DNA of 63,982 bases from Leucobacter ruminantium (GCF_017565705.1 NZ_JAGDYL010000024.1:1-63982), one strand, 5' to 3'; counted from the first letter of the stretch, positions 38,769 through 48,079 are shown. Notes: generated by a model not told the origin, from the letters alone. Numbers and translations are program-made.

Positions 38769-39697
38769 TCGAGTCCCTTCTTGGCATCGCTCATGCCGGT
38801 CAGTCGGGTGAAGCGCTCTTCGAGGCTGACGCCGTCGCGCACCTCGTCGACGGTGCCCTGGGCGATGACGCTGCCGTCGACGATGATCGCGACGTGGTCG
38901 CAGACGCGCTGGATGAGGTCGAGGCTGTGGCTCGACATGATGACGCTGCCGCCGCCGGCCACGTACTTCTCCAGGATCTCGGTGACGTTCGACGCCGAGA
39001 CCGGGTCGATCGCCTCGAAGGGCTCGTCGAGCACGAGCACGTCGGGCGCGTGGATCATGGCGCAGGCGAGCGCGATCTTCTTCTGCATGCCCGCGGAGTA
39101 GTCGGAGACGAGGCGTCCGAGCGCCGACTCGAGTCCGAAGGCCTCGGCGAGTTCGCCCGCGCGCTGCGCGAGCGAGGCCTCGGCGACGCCCTGGAGCACA
39201 CCGGAGTAGTAGAGCAGCTGCGCACCGGTGAGCCGGTCGAAGAGCCGCAGACGGTCGGGCAGTGTGCCGATCAGCCGCTTCGCCGCCGGGCCGTCGGTCC
39301 ACACGTCGACCTCGCCGACGGCGACTCGCCCGGAGGTCGGGCGAAGCAGGCCGCTGATCATCGAGAGCGTGGTCGTCTTGCCCGCCCCGTTGGGGCCGAC
39401 GAAGCCAGTGAACGAGCCCGCGTGCACCTCGACCGAGACCTCGTTCGCCGCGACGAGTGTGCCGTAGGTCTTCGTGAGCATCTCGGTGCGCAGCACGACC
39501 GGATTCTGGGCGGCGATGCGACCTCGCTCACGGGCGCGCACCACGGAGGGCGTCGGCACCTGGATGCGCCCCGTCCTCGGAGCGTGCGACGAGGCCTCCG
39601 CGGAAGCCTGGGAGGATGCGTTCGGCGACCCGTCGCCGGTCTGGGGCGTCTGGTCGGGTGCGGAAGAGGGCACGGTGGAAGAGGTCTCGGGCGGCAC
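38738..39697 (-). CDS. ABC exporter ATP-binding protein
   Basis: 319 residues from GTG 39697. The N-terminal 65 residues are disordered (Ser/Thr/Pro-rich). Then VVLRTEMLTKTYGTLVAANEVSVEV, Walker A GPNGAGKTTT, ABC signature YSAGMQKKIALA, Walker B VLVLDEPFEAIDP and the switch His in SSHSLDLIQRV. The signature has SAGM rather than SGGQ. It pairs with the permease whose start it overlaps. Confidence 0.92.
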   Translation of the reverse strand: MPPETSSTVPSSAPDQTPQTGDGSPNASSQASAEASSHAPRTGRIQVPTPSVVRARERGRIAAQNPVVLRTEMLTKTYGTLVAANEVSVEVHAGSFTGFVGPNGAGKTTTLSMISGLLRPTSGRVAVGEVDVWTDGPAAKRLIGTLPDRLRLFDRLTGAQLLYYSGVLQGVAEASLAQRAGELAEAFGLESALGRLVSDYSAGMQKKIALACAMIHAPDVLVLDEPFEAIDPVSASNVTEILEKYVAGGGSVIMSSHSLDLIQRVCDHVAIIVDGSVIAQGTVDEVRDGVSLEERFTRLTGMSDAKKGLEWLHGSSDSE

Positions 39698-39709
39698 GCG
39701 TCTAATCTA
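39698..39709 (-). promoter_or_regulatory. Possible leaderless promoter of the ABC exporter
   Basis: On the minus strand TAGATT (39709-39704) fits the actinobacterial -10 form TAnnnT and is followed after six bases by the GTG start at 39697, so transcription could begin at the start codon. No clear -35 is seen. Confidence 0.45.
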
Positions 39710-39761
39710 CCAAAACATCCTCCGCTACTCCGCCCAGCCTGGAACCGGCAGAATAGCTTCT

Positions 39762-40550
39762 GTGACCCAATCCCCCGAGCACCGTTCCGCCCGCGCCACG
39801 GCGTGGTCGTCGCTGTGGCTGCTGACGCGGCGCGACCTCAAGGTGCGCTATTCGACCTCGCTGCTCGGCTATCTGTGGTCGATCCTCGATCCGCTGCTGA
39901 TGAGCCTCATCTACTGGTTCATCTTCACGCAGGTGTTCAACCGCACCGTCGGGGAGAGCCCGTACATCGTCTTCCTGCTCACCGCGATGCTGCCCTGGGT
40001 CTGGTTCAACGGCGCGGTGAGCGATTCGACCCGCGCGTTCCTGCGCGACGTGAAGCTCGTGCGCTCAGTGGCGCTCCCGCGGTGGATCTGGGTGGGCCGC
40101 ATCGTGGCGTCGAAGGGCATCGAGTTCCTGCTGAGCCTCCCCGTGCTGGTCGGCTTCGCGGTCTTCTCCGGCGCGAGCGTCGGCTGGGGCCTCCTGCTCT
40201 TCCCGCTCGGAGCGGTGCTGCTCGCCGCCCTGATCCTGGGAATCGGCCTCATCGTGGCGCCGCTGACCGTCTTCTTCCGCGACTTCGAGCGCGCGATCAA
40301 GCTGCTGCTGCGGGTGCTGTTCTACGCCTCGCCGGTCATCTACGGCGCCGGAGATCTGCCGCACTTCGCGCAGCCCCTCGCGTGGCTCAACCCGCTCTCC
40401 GGCATCTTCTCCCTCTTCCGCGCGGGGTTCTTCCCGGATCAGCTCGACTGGGGTCTCGTGGCCTCTTCCGCGGGCATCACCGCCGTGCTGCTGGTCGTCG
40501 GCGCCCTCGTCTTCCGCCGCTCGGTCGGCGGCGTGCTGAAGGAGTTGTGA
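39762..40550 (+). CDS. Polysaccharide/teichoic acid ABC exporter permease (Wzm/TagG type)
   Basis: 262 residues from GTG 39762. A cytoplasmic start with LLTRRDLKVRYSTSLLGYLWSILDPLLMSLIYWFIF, typical of ABC-2 type polymer exporters, then about six membrane helices, with TVFFRDFERAIKLLLRVLFYASPVIYG as the conserved mid-segment. It moves a lipid-linked wall polymer across the membrane with the ATPase that follows one base later. The glycerophosphotransferase genes downstream point to a teichoic-acid-like cargo. Confidence 0.92.
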   Translation: MTQSPEHRSARATAWSSLWLLTRRDLKVRYSTSLLGYLWSILDPLLMSLIYWFIFTQVFNRTVGESPYIVFLLTAMLPWVWFNGAVSDSTRAFLRDVKLVRSVALPRWIWVGRIVASKGIEFLLSLPVLVGFAVFSGASVGWGLLLFPLGAVLLAALILGIGLIVAPLTVFFRDFERAIKLLLRVLFYASPVIYGAGDLPHFAQPLAWLNPLSGIFSLFRAGFFPDQLDWGLVASSAGITAVLLVVGALVFRRSVGGVLKEL

Positions 40551-40551
40551 C

Positions 40552-41292
40552 GTGACGGACGAAGCGATCATCACGGCGCGCGACCTCGGTGTGCGCTTCC
40601 GGCGCAACCGGGGCTCGCGGCGCAGTTTCAAGGACCTTTTCGCAGGTCGCGCGCGCCGAACGGCGCCCGGCGAGTTCTGGGCCCTGCGCGATGTGGGCTT
40701 CACGGTGCGCACCGGCGAGGCGATCGGCGTCGTAGGCCGCAACGGCCAGGGCAAGTCGACGCTGCTGAAGCTCGTGGCCGGCGTGCTGCTGCCCGATGAG
40801 GGATCGGTGCGCGTGCACGGCGGCGTAGCCCCGCTCATCGAGCTCACCGGCGGCTTCGCCGGCGACCTGACGGTGCGCGACAACGTGCTGCTCACGGCGG
40901 GCATGCACGGGCTCAAACGGCGCGAGATCGCGGAGCGCTTCGACGACATCATCTCGTTCGCCGGTGCGGGTGACGTCATCGACACCCCCTTCAAGCATCT
41001 CTCCAGCGGCATGAAGGTGCGCGTCGCCTTCGCGGTCGTGTCGCAGCTCGACGAGCCCGTGCTGCTCGTGGACGAGGTGCTCGCCGTCGGAGACAAGGCC
41101 TTTAGGGCGAAGTGCTACCGCCGCATCGAGGAACTGCTCGCCGCGGGCAAGACGCTCTTCCTGGTCTCTCACAACGAGCGCGACCTGCGTCGTTTCTGCA
41201 CGCGGGGCCTGTACCTCGACCGGGGCGAACTCGTGCTCGACGGCCCGATCGACGAGGTGCTCGAGCGCTACAACGCCGATCACCCCGCGTAG
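40552..41292 (+). CDS. Polysaccharide/teichoic acid ABC exporter ATPase (Wzt/TagH type)
   Basis: 246 residues from GTG 40552. Walker A VGRNGQGKSTLLK, the family-specific GGVAPLIELTGGFAGDLTVRDN, signature HLSSGMKVRVAFA, Walker B PVLLVDEVLAVGD and SHNERDLRRFC. It stops right after the nucleotide-binding domain, so it lacks the C-terminal cargo-recognition domain found in some Wzt proteins; recognition then rests on the lipid carrier or permease. Confidence 0.94.
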   Translation: MTDEAIITARDLGVRFRRNRGSRRSFKDLFAGRARRTAPGEFWALRDVGFTVRTGEAIGVVGRNGQGKSTLLKLVAGVLLPDEGSVRVHGGVAPLIELTGGFAGDLTVRDNVLLTAGMHGLKRREIAERFDDIISFAGAGDVIDTPFKHLSSGMKVRVAFAVVSQLDEPVLLVDEVLAVGDKAFRAKCYRRIEELLAAGKTLFLVSHNERDLRRFCTRGLYLDRGELVLDGPIDEVLERYNADHPA

Positions 41293-41378
41293 AGGCGATC
41301 CCTCAATCTCGACCCGCTGGCCCGGCGAGGCGAAGCCGAGTCGAAACCCGGGATGGACGCCTTGATTTCGACTCGCTT

Positions 41379-41429
41379 CGCTCGCTCAATCAGCGGTGAG
41401 GTGGCTCCGCTCGCTCAATCAGCGGTGAG
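41379..41429. repeat. 22-bp direct repeat, period 29
   Basis: The 22-mer beginning CGCTCGCTCAATCAGCGG occurs at 41379-41400 and 41408-41429. The second copy encodes the last residues (LTAD) of the minus-strand glycerophosphotransferase. It resembles short intergenic sequences near 52735 and 58660. Confidence 0.88.
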
Positions 41430-42656
41430 GGATCCCTCGGCCTCGCGGCACGCGTCGGCCCGCGCGAGCAGGGTCTCGATCGCGTCGTGGAAGCGGCGCG
41501 TCGGCGCGCCGGGCGAGGTGTCGCCGAAGTAGCGGCTCGACCATGTCGTGAGCCGCTCGCGCGCCGCGTCGTCGCCGATCACCCGGTCGAGCACCGCGTC
41601 GATCCGCGGGGTCTCCGACGCGTCGAGCCACTCGCAGACGCTGAGGTAGCCGCCCTCGTCGACCTCGGCCTCCGGGTCCGTCGGCCGGGTCACCATGATC
41701 GGCCTGCCCGTCGCGAGCCGGTCGTAGACCATCGCCGAGATATCGCAGATGGCGACGTCGGGCAGGCTCAGCTGCCAGCCGAGCCCAGGTGCGGTGTCGT
41801 AGACGTGCTGGGCCGAGGGATCCTGGCGGTTGGCCTCGTCGATCATGGCGATGATGCGCTCGTTGGCCGCGCCGAACTCGGGGTCGACGACGCCGCTGCG
41901 GGGGTGCGGACGGTAAACCACGCGGTGCCTGCCCGTCGCGATGAGCCGCCGCACGAGGTTCTCGCCGTGCGTGGCGACGGAGCCGTAATGCGCTGCCGGG
42001 CGATCACCCTCCCAGGTCGGCGCGTAGAACACGACCGTGCGATCGTCGGGCGTGAACGGCGGCTCCCCCGTCAGGTGGTCGGTCTGGGGCCTGCCGATGG
42101 GGATCGTGCAGCGCTCCACGTCGTAGTCCCAGAGCGCCTTCGACAGGCGGGCCCGCGCGGCGTCGCCCGCGACCAGCGCGTAGTCGTACGCCTTGTGCTG
42201 GTTGCTGGTCATGTACATCTTGTCGCTCTCGCCGTGATTGATGAACACGTGCCAGCGCCGCCCGTAGCGCATCATCTGGAAGTTGCGGGTGTTCTGGTTC
42301 ACGTAGAGGATCACCTCGAGCGGCTGCCGCTCGATGACCTCCTCGATGTCGGTGACCTTCTGCACGAAGGCGACCTCGAGGCCGCTCTCCTGCATGAGCA
42401 GCCCGGCGCCCGCCGCGTTGCGGGCGAGCACGAGCACGGGCCAGCGCTTCGACAGCTCGCGCAGCGGCGCGTACCACTGCCGCATCTGGTAGATGTTCAC
42501 GTCGCTGTCGGCGAAGTAGACGCCGACGCGGAAGCGTCCCAGGGGCAGCTCCCCCCGCTCCTCGACCCTGCGCCGGGTGTCCGCGAACACCCGCCGACGC
42601 TTGAGCACCCGCTTCGCGAGCTTGACCGCGCGCACCACGTCCTTCGCCACATGCAT
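41415..42656 (-). CDS. CDP-glycerol glycerophosphotransferase family protein
   Basis: 413 residues from ATG 42656 (MHVAKDVVRAVKLAKRVLKRRR); the upstream ATG at 42749 would add an unconserved leader. A basic membrane-associating N-terminus is followed by a two-lobed glycosyltransferase-B-like fold. Catalytic landmarks of the TagB/TagF family are HVFINHGESDKMYM, VFYAPTWEG, RPHPRSGV and ICDISAMVYD. Such enzymes add glycerol-phosphate units to wall polymers at the inner face of the membrane. Its C-terminus runs into the tandem repeat and a GAGGGATCCCTC palindrome (41427-41438). Confidence 0.88.
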   Translation of the reverse strand: MHVAKDVVRAVKLAKRVLKRRRVFADTRRRVEERGELPLGRFRVGVYFADSDVNIYQMRQWYAPLRELSKRWPVLVLARNAAGAGLLMQESGLEVAFVQKVTDIEEVIERQPLEVILYVNQNTRNFQMMRYGRRWHVFINHGESDKMYMTSNQHKAYDYALVAGDAARARLSKALWDYDVERCTIPIGRPQTDHLTGEPPFTPDDRTVVFYAPTWEGDRPAAHYGSVATHGENLVRRLIATGRHRVVYRPHPRSGVVDPEFGAANERIIAMIDEANRQDPSAQHVYDTAPGLGWQLSLPDVAICDISAMVYDRLATGRPIMVTRPTDPEAEVDEGGYLSVCEWLDASETPRIDAVLDRVIGDDAARERLTTWSSRYFGDTSPGAPTRRFHDAIETLLARADACREAEGSLTAD

Positions 42657-42727
42657 CGAACCAGCATATCCGCGCGCGGCCGGGAAACCCCCGCGCGTGC
42701 GCAGGCACGATGTGGGAGGATCGACGG

Positions 42728-43762
42728 GTGATCCCTCTCCCCGAAACACCCGCCGTGAGCTACGTCATGCCGGTTCTCAACGAGGAGGGGTTCTTGGAGG
42801 CGGCCGTGCGCACGATCCTCGCGCAGGACTACCCGGGCGAGAAGGAGATCGTGCTCGCGCTCGGCCCCTCCCGCGACCGCACCGACGAGATCGCGGAGCG
42901 CCTCGCCGCCGAGGATCCGCGCGTGCGTCTCGTCGCGAACCCCGAGCGCGACATCCCCGCAGGGCTCAACCGCGCGATCGCGGCGAGCCGCAACCCCGTC
43001 ATCGTACGCGTCGACGCGCACTCGGAGCTCACCCCCGACTACACCCGCCGCGGCATCGCGACGCTGCGCGAGTCGGATGCCGCAGACGTCGGAGGCATCA
43101 TGCGGGCGGCCGGGCGCTCCCCCGTGCAACGGGCGATCGCGCGCGGCTACAACAGTCCCTTCGGGCTCGGCGGAGGCGCCTACCACGGCGACGGCGCACC
43201 CGGGCCGGCCGAATCGGCCTACCTCGGCATCTTCCGCAGAGACGCGCTCGAGGCGGTCGGCGGCTACGACCCCGCGATCCTCCGCGGCGAGGACTGGGAG
43301 CTGAGTCTCCGACTGCGGCGCGCGGGCTACGGCGTGTGGTTCGATCCCTCGCTGCAGGTGACCTACTGGCCTCGGGCGAGCTTCGGGGATCTCGCGAAGC
43401 AGTTCTTCGCGACGGGCACCTGGCGCGCCGTGCTCGTGCGTAGATACGGCAGGGCCAACCCGTGGCGCTTCTTCGCGCCCGGCACCCTCGTCATCGCACT
43501 CGCGGTGAGCGCCGTCGGCCTCCTGCTGCTTGTCGCCCGCGTGCTCCCCTGGGCCTCCTGGTGGCTCCTGCTGCTCGCCCCGGCCGTGCTCTACCTGCTC
43601 GGCATCGGCTACGCGACGATCCGCATTCCGGAGCAGCGTGGGATCGGCGACCGCCTGCGCACCGCCGCGACGCTCGTGACGATGCACCTGAGCTGGGGCA
43701 CCGGGTTCCTGCGAGGGATCCTGTTCGGCGGCGGGCGGGTCGTGGACCGCTCGAGGGCCTGA
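42728..43762 (+). CDS. Family 2 glycosyltransferase
   Basis: 344 residues from GTG 42728, with GGAGG eight bases upstream; the ATG at 42710 lacks one. A GT-A domain (VSYVMPVLNEEGFLEAAVRTIL, VRVDAHSELTPDY as the metal site, GAYHGDGAPGPAESAYLGIFRRDALEAVGGYDPAILRGEDWELSLRL with the catalytic ED) is followed by two membrane segments. It probably attaches a sugar during polymer or glycolipid synthesis on the inner face. Divergent from the glycerophosphotransferase before it and convergent with the one after. Confidence 0.9.
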   Translation: MIPLPETPAVSYVMPVLNEEGFLEAAVRTILAQDYPGEKEIVLALGPSRDRTDEIAERLAAEDPRVRLVANPERDIPAGLNRAIAASRNPVIVRVDAHSELTPDYTRRGIATLRESDAADVGGIMRAAGRSPVQRAIARGYNSPFGLGGGAYHGDGAPGPAESAYLGIFRRDALEAVGGYDPAILRGEDWELSLRLRRAGYGVWFDPSLQVTYWPRASFGDLAKQFFATGTWRAVLVRRYGRANPWRFFAPGTLVIALAVSAVGLLLLVARVLPWASWWLLLLAPAVLYLLGIGYATIRIPEQRGIGDRLRTAATLVTMHLSWGTGFLRGILFGGGRVVDRSRA

Positions 43763-43790
43763 GCCCGGGCCCCGTCCGCGGCCGAGTACG

Positions 43791-43831
43791 CGCGTCGCCC
43801 GCGGTGAGGCTCGTCACCCCGGCGCGACGCG
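43791..43831. terminator. Hairpin between convergent cell-wall genes
   Basis: Arms 43791-43807 and 43814-43831 pair with one bulge and one mismatch around a six-base loop, between the stops of the GT2 gene (43762) and the minus-strand glycerophosphotransferase (43855). Probable bidirectional terminator. Confidence 0.5.
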
Positions 43832-43854
43832 GTCGCCTACCCGGAGCTCCCGCC

Positions 43855-46311
43855 TCAGTCGAGCGCGCCGCGGTCGACGAGCGCGTCGACGACGCGTTCT
43901 GCGGCATGCCCGTCGTCGTGCGGGGCGAAGCGCTCGCGCCAGGCGCGCGCGGCGTCGGCGGATTCGCGCATCCAGGCCGCGTCCGATCCCTCGTCGCGAA
44001 GCGCCCGGGCCATGCCGACGACCTCGTCGCGTCGCGACAGCAGGGGGCCGGGCGCCTCGCGCTCGAAGTCGAAGGTGAAGCCGCGCTCCCGGTCGCGATA
44101 CGCCTCGAGGTCGGGCACGAAGAACAGCAGCGGGCGGCGCGCGACGGCGGCGTCGAACATGACCGACGAGAAGTCGGTGACGACCACGTCCGACGCGAGC
44201 AGCACGTCCTCCACCGAGGGGTGCTGCGAGGCGTCGATCACGCCGCCCGAACCGACATAGCCGCCGAACGCGTGCGTACGGGTGTGGCCCCGCACGATCA
44301 CGGTCCACTCCTCGCCGAGCTCGGCTGCGAGGCGGTGCACGTCGAGATCGTCGACGAGGGTGAGTCCGCCGTCGCGCCAGGTGGGGATGTAGGCGAGCAC
44401 CGACGTTCCCCGGCGCACGCCGAGCTCCTCGCGCGCGGCGCGAACCGCGATGGGGTTCAGCTCGTGCTCGCCGAGCACGGCGCTGGCGAGGCGATCGTCT
44501 CTCGGGTATCCGAGCTCGAGGATCTCGCCCCTGAACGCGTAGCTCGAGCGGAACTGCTCGGTGGAGTGGGGGTTCTGGGAGAGCATGAGACTCCAGCGCC
44601 GGCTCTCGCGGCGAACGGCGAGCCGGGTGCGCAGACTCACGTTCGGGCGGCCGAGCGCCAGGTGCTTGAGCATCGTGCCGTGCCAGGTCTGCAGCACCGT
44701 CTGGCCGCGCCTGCGGCGGAAGCCGTACCTGAGCCAGTCGTTGACGACGAGCAGCCGCGCGTAGCGGCGGGCGGCGAACCATTCGCGGCCTCCGACGAGC
44801 AGAGGGATCGCCCCCTCGGGCACCTCCTGGCGCTCGCTTGTGACGCTCCAGTACCGGGTGGTCTCAGGGAACCGTGCGGCGATCTCGCGGTCGATCGCGA
44901 GCGGGTTGCAGCTCACCTGGCGTCCGTAGAAGCTCTCGAAGAAGACGGCGTTCTCCGCGATCAGCTCGCGGGCCGGCGTGCGCAGCCTCCGCACCTCGGC
45001 GAGCACGTGCGCCGCGGCTCCGCCCTCGGGGTGCGCATGGAAGCGGGCCGCGAGCGCCCGGGTCTCGGCCTGCGCCGAGCGGAGCACCGCACGGTTGCCC
45101 GCGAGCTCGTCGAGGCGCGACACGACGTCGGCCCAGTCGCGTGCGATGCGCCCCCCGCTCGTCACCTCGAGCGGCTCGTAGAGGCCGCGGCTGCCGACGT
45201 AGCTTTCGAGGTCGGGGGCGAACCAGACCACGGGACGCCCGAGCAGCGCGTAGTCGAGCGCGATCGACGAGTAGTCGGTGATGACGGTGTCGACGCCGCC
45301 GAGCAGCGGGGTGACATCGGGAGCGACGGCGGCCTCGAGCAGGTGGATACGACCTCCGAGGAGGTGCGAGTAGGCGCCGCGGCCGAGCGGGTGGGGGCGG
45401 ATCACGAGGTGCGCGTCGAGGCGGTCGAGCGCGGCCCTGATGATCGCCGTCTCCGCCTCGGTCGGCACGGCGGGGTCGGTCTCGCCGTCCCGCCAGGTCG
45501 GTGCGTAGAGCAGGATGCGGGCGCCGTGGGCGATCGGGGCCGGGCCGGATCCCTCGCCGTCCGCGAGGTCCGCTGCGGCTGCCGGATCCACCACGCCCGC
45601 GGCGCCCTCGGCGCGTCCGGCTCCCGCGGGGCCTGCTGCGAGAAGGGCGACCAGCCGGGCGCGTGCCGCCCGGGCCGCAGCGGGATCGACGGCCTGCACG
45701 GCGAGTTCGTCGTCGCGGGGGTCGCCCAGCACGCGCACCTTGCCCGGCTCGACGCGGAACGCCGACCGCAGGCGTTCGGCCGCGACGACCGATCCCGCGA
45801 CGTAGAGGTCGACCTCGCGCGATCCCACGAGGTACATGCGCTTCAGCAGCGCCCTGATCGGGGCGGGCCCGCGCACCGAGGTCGTGACGGAGGTGTCGAG
45901 GTGCAGCCGTTTGAGCGGAGCGCCGTGCCAGAGCTGCACGACGAACCCGCCGAACACGCCGAAACGATTCGCGTCTCCCAGGCCGTGGGTGACGACGATG
46001 ACCGCGGCCCTGAGCGTCGCCCAGTATCCGGCGCGACTGCTGCGCAGGACGGGTTCGAATCCCTCCGCGCGCGCCTCGTCGGCCTCTGTCTCGTCGGACA
46101 CGAGCCAGGTGATGCGCGCCTGCGGATCCTCCTGCCGCAGTCGGCGCGCGAGCGCGAGCGCCCCCTCGCCCACTCCGATCCCGCTGCCGAACACCCAGCG
46201 CTCCGGTGCCCGGGGTATGAACCACGCGAGCACCGCGGAGAGCAGGTATTTGGGAAGCGCGAGCAGTTTGGCGAGGTTGCCGCTCGCGAATCGGAAGCCG
46301 CCGGTAGTCAT
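43855..46311 (-). CDS. Tandem CDP-glycerol glycerophosphotransferase protein
   Basis: 818 residues from ATG 46311. Two complete catalytic units in one chain: first (about 1-430) with VVQLWHGAPLKRLHLD, RPHPLGRG and VITDYSSIALDYAL; second (about 450-818) with VLQTWHGTMLKHLALG, VRGHTRTHAF and VVTDFSSVMFDAAV. Each has the WHG, HP/HT and D-x-S-S residues of TagB/TagF enzymes. The two sites could prime and extend, or make alternating linkages, of a poly-glycerol/polyol phosphate polymer. An Ala/Gly-rich insertion (about 40 residues) in the first unit holds a GAGGGATC octamer. Confidence 0.88.
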   Translation of the reverse strand: MTTGGFRFASGNLAKLLALPKYLLSAVLAWFIPRAPERWVFGSGIGVGEGALALARRLRQEDPQARITWLVSDETEADEARAEGFEPVLRSSRAGYWATLRAAVIVVTHGLGDANRFGVFGGFVVQLWHGAPLKRLHLDTSVTTSVRGPAPIRALLKRMYLVGSREVDLYVAGSVVAAERLRSAFRVEPGKVRVLGDPRDDELAVQAVDPAAARAARARLVALLAAGPAGAGRAEGAAGVVDPAAAADLADGEGSGPAPIAHGARILLYAPTWRDGETDPAVPTEAETAIIRAALDRLDAHLVIRPHPLGRGAYSHLLGGRIHLLEAAVAPDVTPLLGGVDTVITDYSSIALDYALLGRPVVWFAPDLESYVGSRGLYEPLEVTSGGRIARDWADVVSRLDELAGNRAVLRSAQAETRALAARFHAHPEGGAAAHVLAEVRRLRTPARELIAENAVFFESFYGRQVSCNPLAIDREIAARFPETTRYWSVTSERQEVPEGAIPLLVGGREWFAARRYARLLVVNDWLRYGFRRRRGQTVLQTWHGTMLKHLALGRPNVSLRTRLAVRRESRRWSLMLSQNPHSTEQFRSSYAFRGEILELGYPRDDRLASAVLGEHELNPIAVRAAREELGVRRGTSVLAYIPTWRDGGLTLVDDLDVHRLAAELGEEWTVIVRGHTRTHAFGGYVGSGGVIDASQHPSVEDVLLASDVVVTDFSSVMFDAAVARRPLLFFVPDLEAYRDRERGFTFDFEREAPGPLLSRRDEVVGMARALRDEGSDAAWMRESADAARAWRERFAPHDDGHAAERVVDALVDRGALD

Positions 46312-46335
46312 CGCAACCACTGTAGGGCATGGCGA

Positions 46336-46374
46336 AGGCCGGCACGGCGGCGCGAGCCGCTGCCGTGCCGGCCT
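46336..46374. terminator. Terminator after the HtrA gene
   Basis: Perfect 13-bp arms (AGGCCGGCACGGC at 46336-46348 and its complement at 46362-46374), eight bases past the protease stop on the minus strand. Confidence 0.8.
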
Positions 46375-46381
46375 CCGGGTA

Positions 46382-47965
46382 CTACCACTCGAGCCGGTCG
46401 AGCGTCGCCGTGGTCTCGGCGGCCTTGCCTCCACGGGTGTAGTCGATCTTCACATCGCTGCCGCCCTCGTTCATGCGGATCAGCGCCGAGACAGAGGTGC
46501 CGTCGGCGGCGGGGATCCCGTTCACCGCGGTGATCACGTCGCCTGCACGCAGTCCGGCCTTCTCCGCGGCCCCGCCCGGGTTGACCTCGATGAGCAGGCC
46601 GCCCGCGTGGTTCGCGTCCTCGTCGGTGTCCTGGCTCGAATCGCCGACCGAGGCGCCGAGCAGGCCGTGCGAGGGCTGCTCGCCCTTGATGAGCGCATCG
46701 GCCACCCGCGAGGCGAGGTTCGACGGGATGGCGAAGCCGAGGCCGTCGCTTCCCGCGGTGCCGTTGGAGCTCGTCGGCGAGGCGATCGCCACGTTGATGC
46801 CGATCAGCTCGCCCTGGTCGTTGAGCAGGGCGCCGCCCGAGTTGCCCGGGTTGATGGAGGCGTCGGTCTGGATGACCGGCAGCGTCACAGTGCCTCCGGA
46901 CGACTGCTGCTGCCCCTGATCCTGCTCGGGGGTGCCGAAGCGGAAGTCCCACGGGAAGCCGCCGCCCCCGTCGCCCTGGTCCTGATCCTGGCCCTGACCC
47001 TGCGAGGGATCCTGCGGGATCAGCGGGCTTCCGACCGAGATGCCCCGGTCGACGGAACTGATGACGCCGCTCGTCACGGTGTTGGCGAGGTTCATGGGAG
47101 CGCCGATCGCCACGGTCACGTCGCCCACGTTGAGCTCGGAGGAGTCGGCGACTTTCACGGCCGGAAGGTTCTCCGCGTCGACCTTCACGACGGCGAGGTC
47201 GGCGTAGGGATCCACCCCGACGGTCTCTCCGTCGAGGATGCGCCCGTCGCTGAGCTTGACGCGGATCGCGGCGTCCGTCCCTGCTGCCCCGTCGAGCGTG
47301 ACGACGTGCGCGTTCGTGATGATGTAGCCGTCCTCCCTGTAGATCACGCCCGATCCGGAGCCGGAGGCGCTCGACCCCGCGACCTCGAGCGTCACGACGC
47401 TCGGAGTGGCGACCGCGGCGACGCCCGAGATGGCGGTCGCGCTCCGGGAGTTGCTGAGCGTCAGCGTTCCGCCGCCCTGCGCGGTCGAGTTCGGCTGTGC
47501 GACGTTCGACGCCACGATGGCGGAGACGCCGCCGCCCACCACGCCGCCGAGCAGGGCACCGATCGCGAGCCCCGCGAGCAGGGCACCGGTGCGGCTCTTC
47601 GGCTGCGCCGTCGCGGTGTCATGACCGTGCAGAGGCTCCGCCTGCCCCTGCTGCTCGTGTGCGAAGGCCTGGCCTGCCGCGAACTGCGGCTGCGCGGTCT
47701 GATCGCCGTGCTGATGCGCATCCTGCGGCTGGGCGGTGCCGAACTGCGGGTTCTGCGGCTGCGCGGCCTGATGCTGCTCCTCAGCCGGCACGTGCCCCGC
47801 GTGCGGGGCCGCAGGATACGCGCCCTGCTCGGGAAGCGGGACGGTCGGCTGCGTGTAGGCGGCGGTCGGGGCGGTCGGCGCCGACTCGGTCGGGGTGCCG
47901 ACCGACCGCTCCGCGTGCGGAGCCTGGTTCGGGGCGGACGGTTCCTGGTCAGGCGTGGTGCTCAT
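46382..47965 (-). CDS. Membrane-anchored HtrA/DegP-type serine protease
   Basis: 527 residues. A Gln/Ala/Pro-rich cytoplasmic region (1-125), one membrane helix (TGALLAGLAIGALLGGVVGGG), then a trypsin-like domain with complete triad: His in IITNAHVV, Asp in DPYADLAVVK, Ser in NPGNSGGALL. The PDZ domain (GGLLIEVNPGGAAEKAGLRAGDVITAVNG) closes the protein. It degrades or chaperones misfolded exported proteins. A Gln/Asp/Gly-rich insertion (DPSQGQGQDQDQGDGGGG) lies in the protease domain loop, with one GAGGGATC octamer. Confidence 0.94.
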   Translation of the reverse strand: MSTTPDQEPSAPNQAPHAERSVGTPTESAPTAPTAAYTQPTVPLPEQGAYPAAPHAGHVPAEEQHQAAQPQNPQFGTAQPQDAHQHGDQTAQPQFAAGQAFAHEQQGQAEPLHGHDTATAQPKSRTGALLAGLAIGALLGGVVGGGVSAIVASNVAQPNSTAQGGGTLTLSNSRSATAISGVAAVATPSVVTLEVAGSSASGSGSGVIYREDGYIITNAHVVTLDGAAGTDAAIRVKLSDGRILDGETVGVDPYADLAVVKVDAENLPAVKVADSSELNVGDVTVAIGAPMNLANTVTSGVISSVDRGISVGSPLIPQDPSQGQGQDQDQGDGGGGFPWDFRFGTPEQDQGQQQSSGGTVTLPVIQTDASINPGNSGGALLNDQGELIGINVAIASPTSSNGTAGSDGLGFAIPSNLASRVADALIKGEQPSHGLLGASVGDSSQDTDEDANHAGGLLIEVNPGGAAEKAGLRAGDVITAVNGIPAADGTSVSALIRMNEGGSDVKIDYTRGGKAAETTATLDRLEW

Positions 47966-48043
47966 GGAAGGCTCCCTTTCTCGTTGGAACCAGCATGCCG
48001 ACGCAACTTATGAAAATCATTTGCGACTGCTGCAGGGGTGCTG

Positions 48044-48079
48044 CGGATCGGGGCGCCGCATCGACGACGCCCCGATCCG
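48044..48079. terminator. Hairpin between adhesin and HtrA genes
   Basis: Perfect 12-bp arms (CGGATCGGGGCG at 48044-48055 and complement at 48068-48079). It lies 134 bases past the adhesin stop and 79 before the HtrA start, so it likely ends the adhesin transcript; the AT-rich stretch at 48008-48022 beyond it is the probable HtrA promoter area. Confidence 0.65.

Noticed and set aside
48000..48025. A Zur-box-like AT-rich stretch (TGAAAATCATTTGC) before the HtrA gene
   Set aside because: Only one half matches the actinobacterial Zur palindrome, and HtrA is not a usual zinc-responsive gene. Left as probable promoter AT content.
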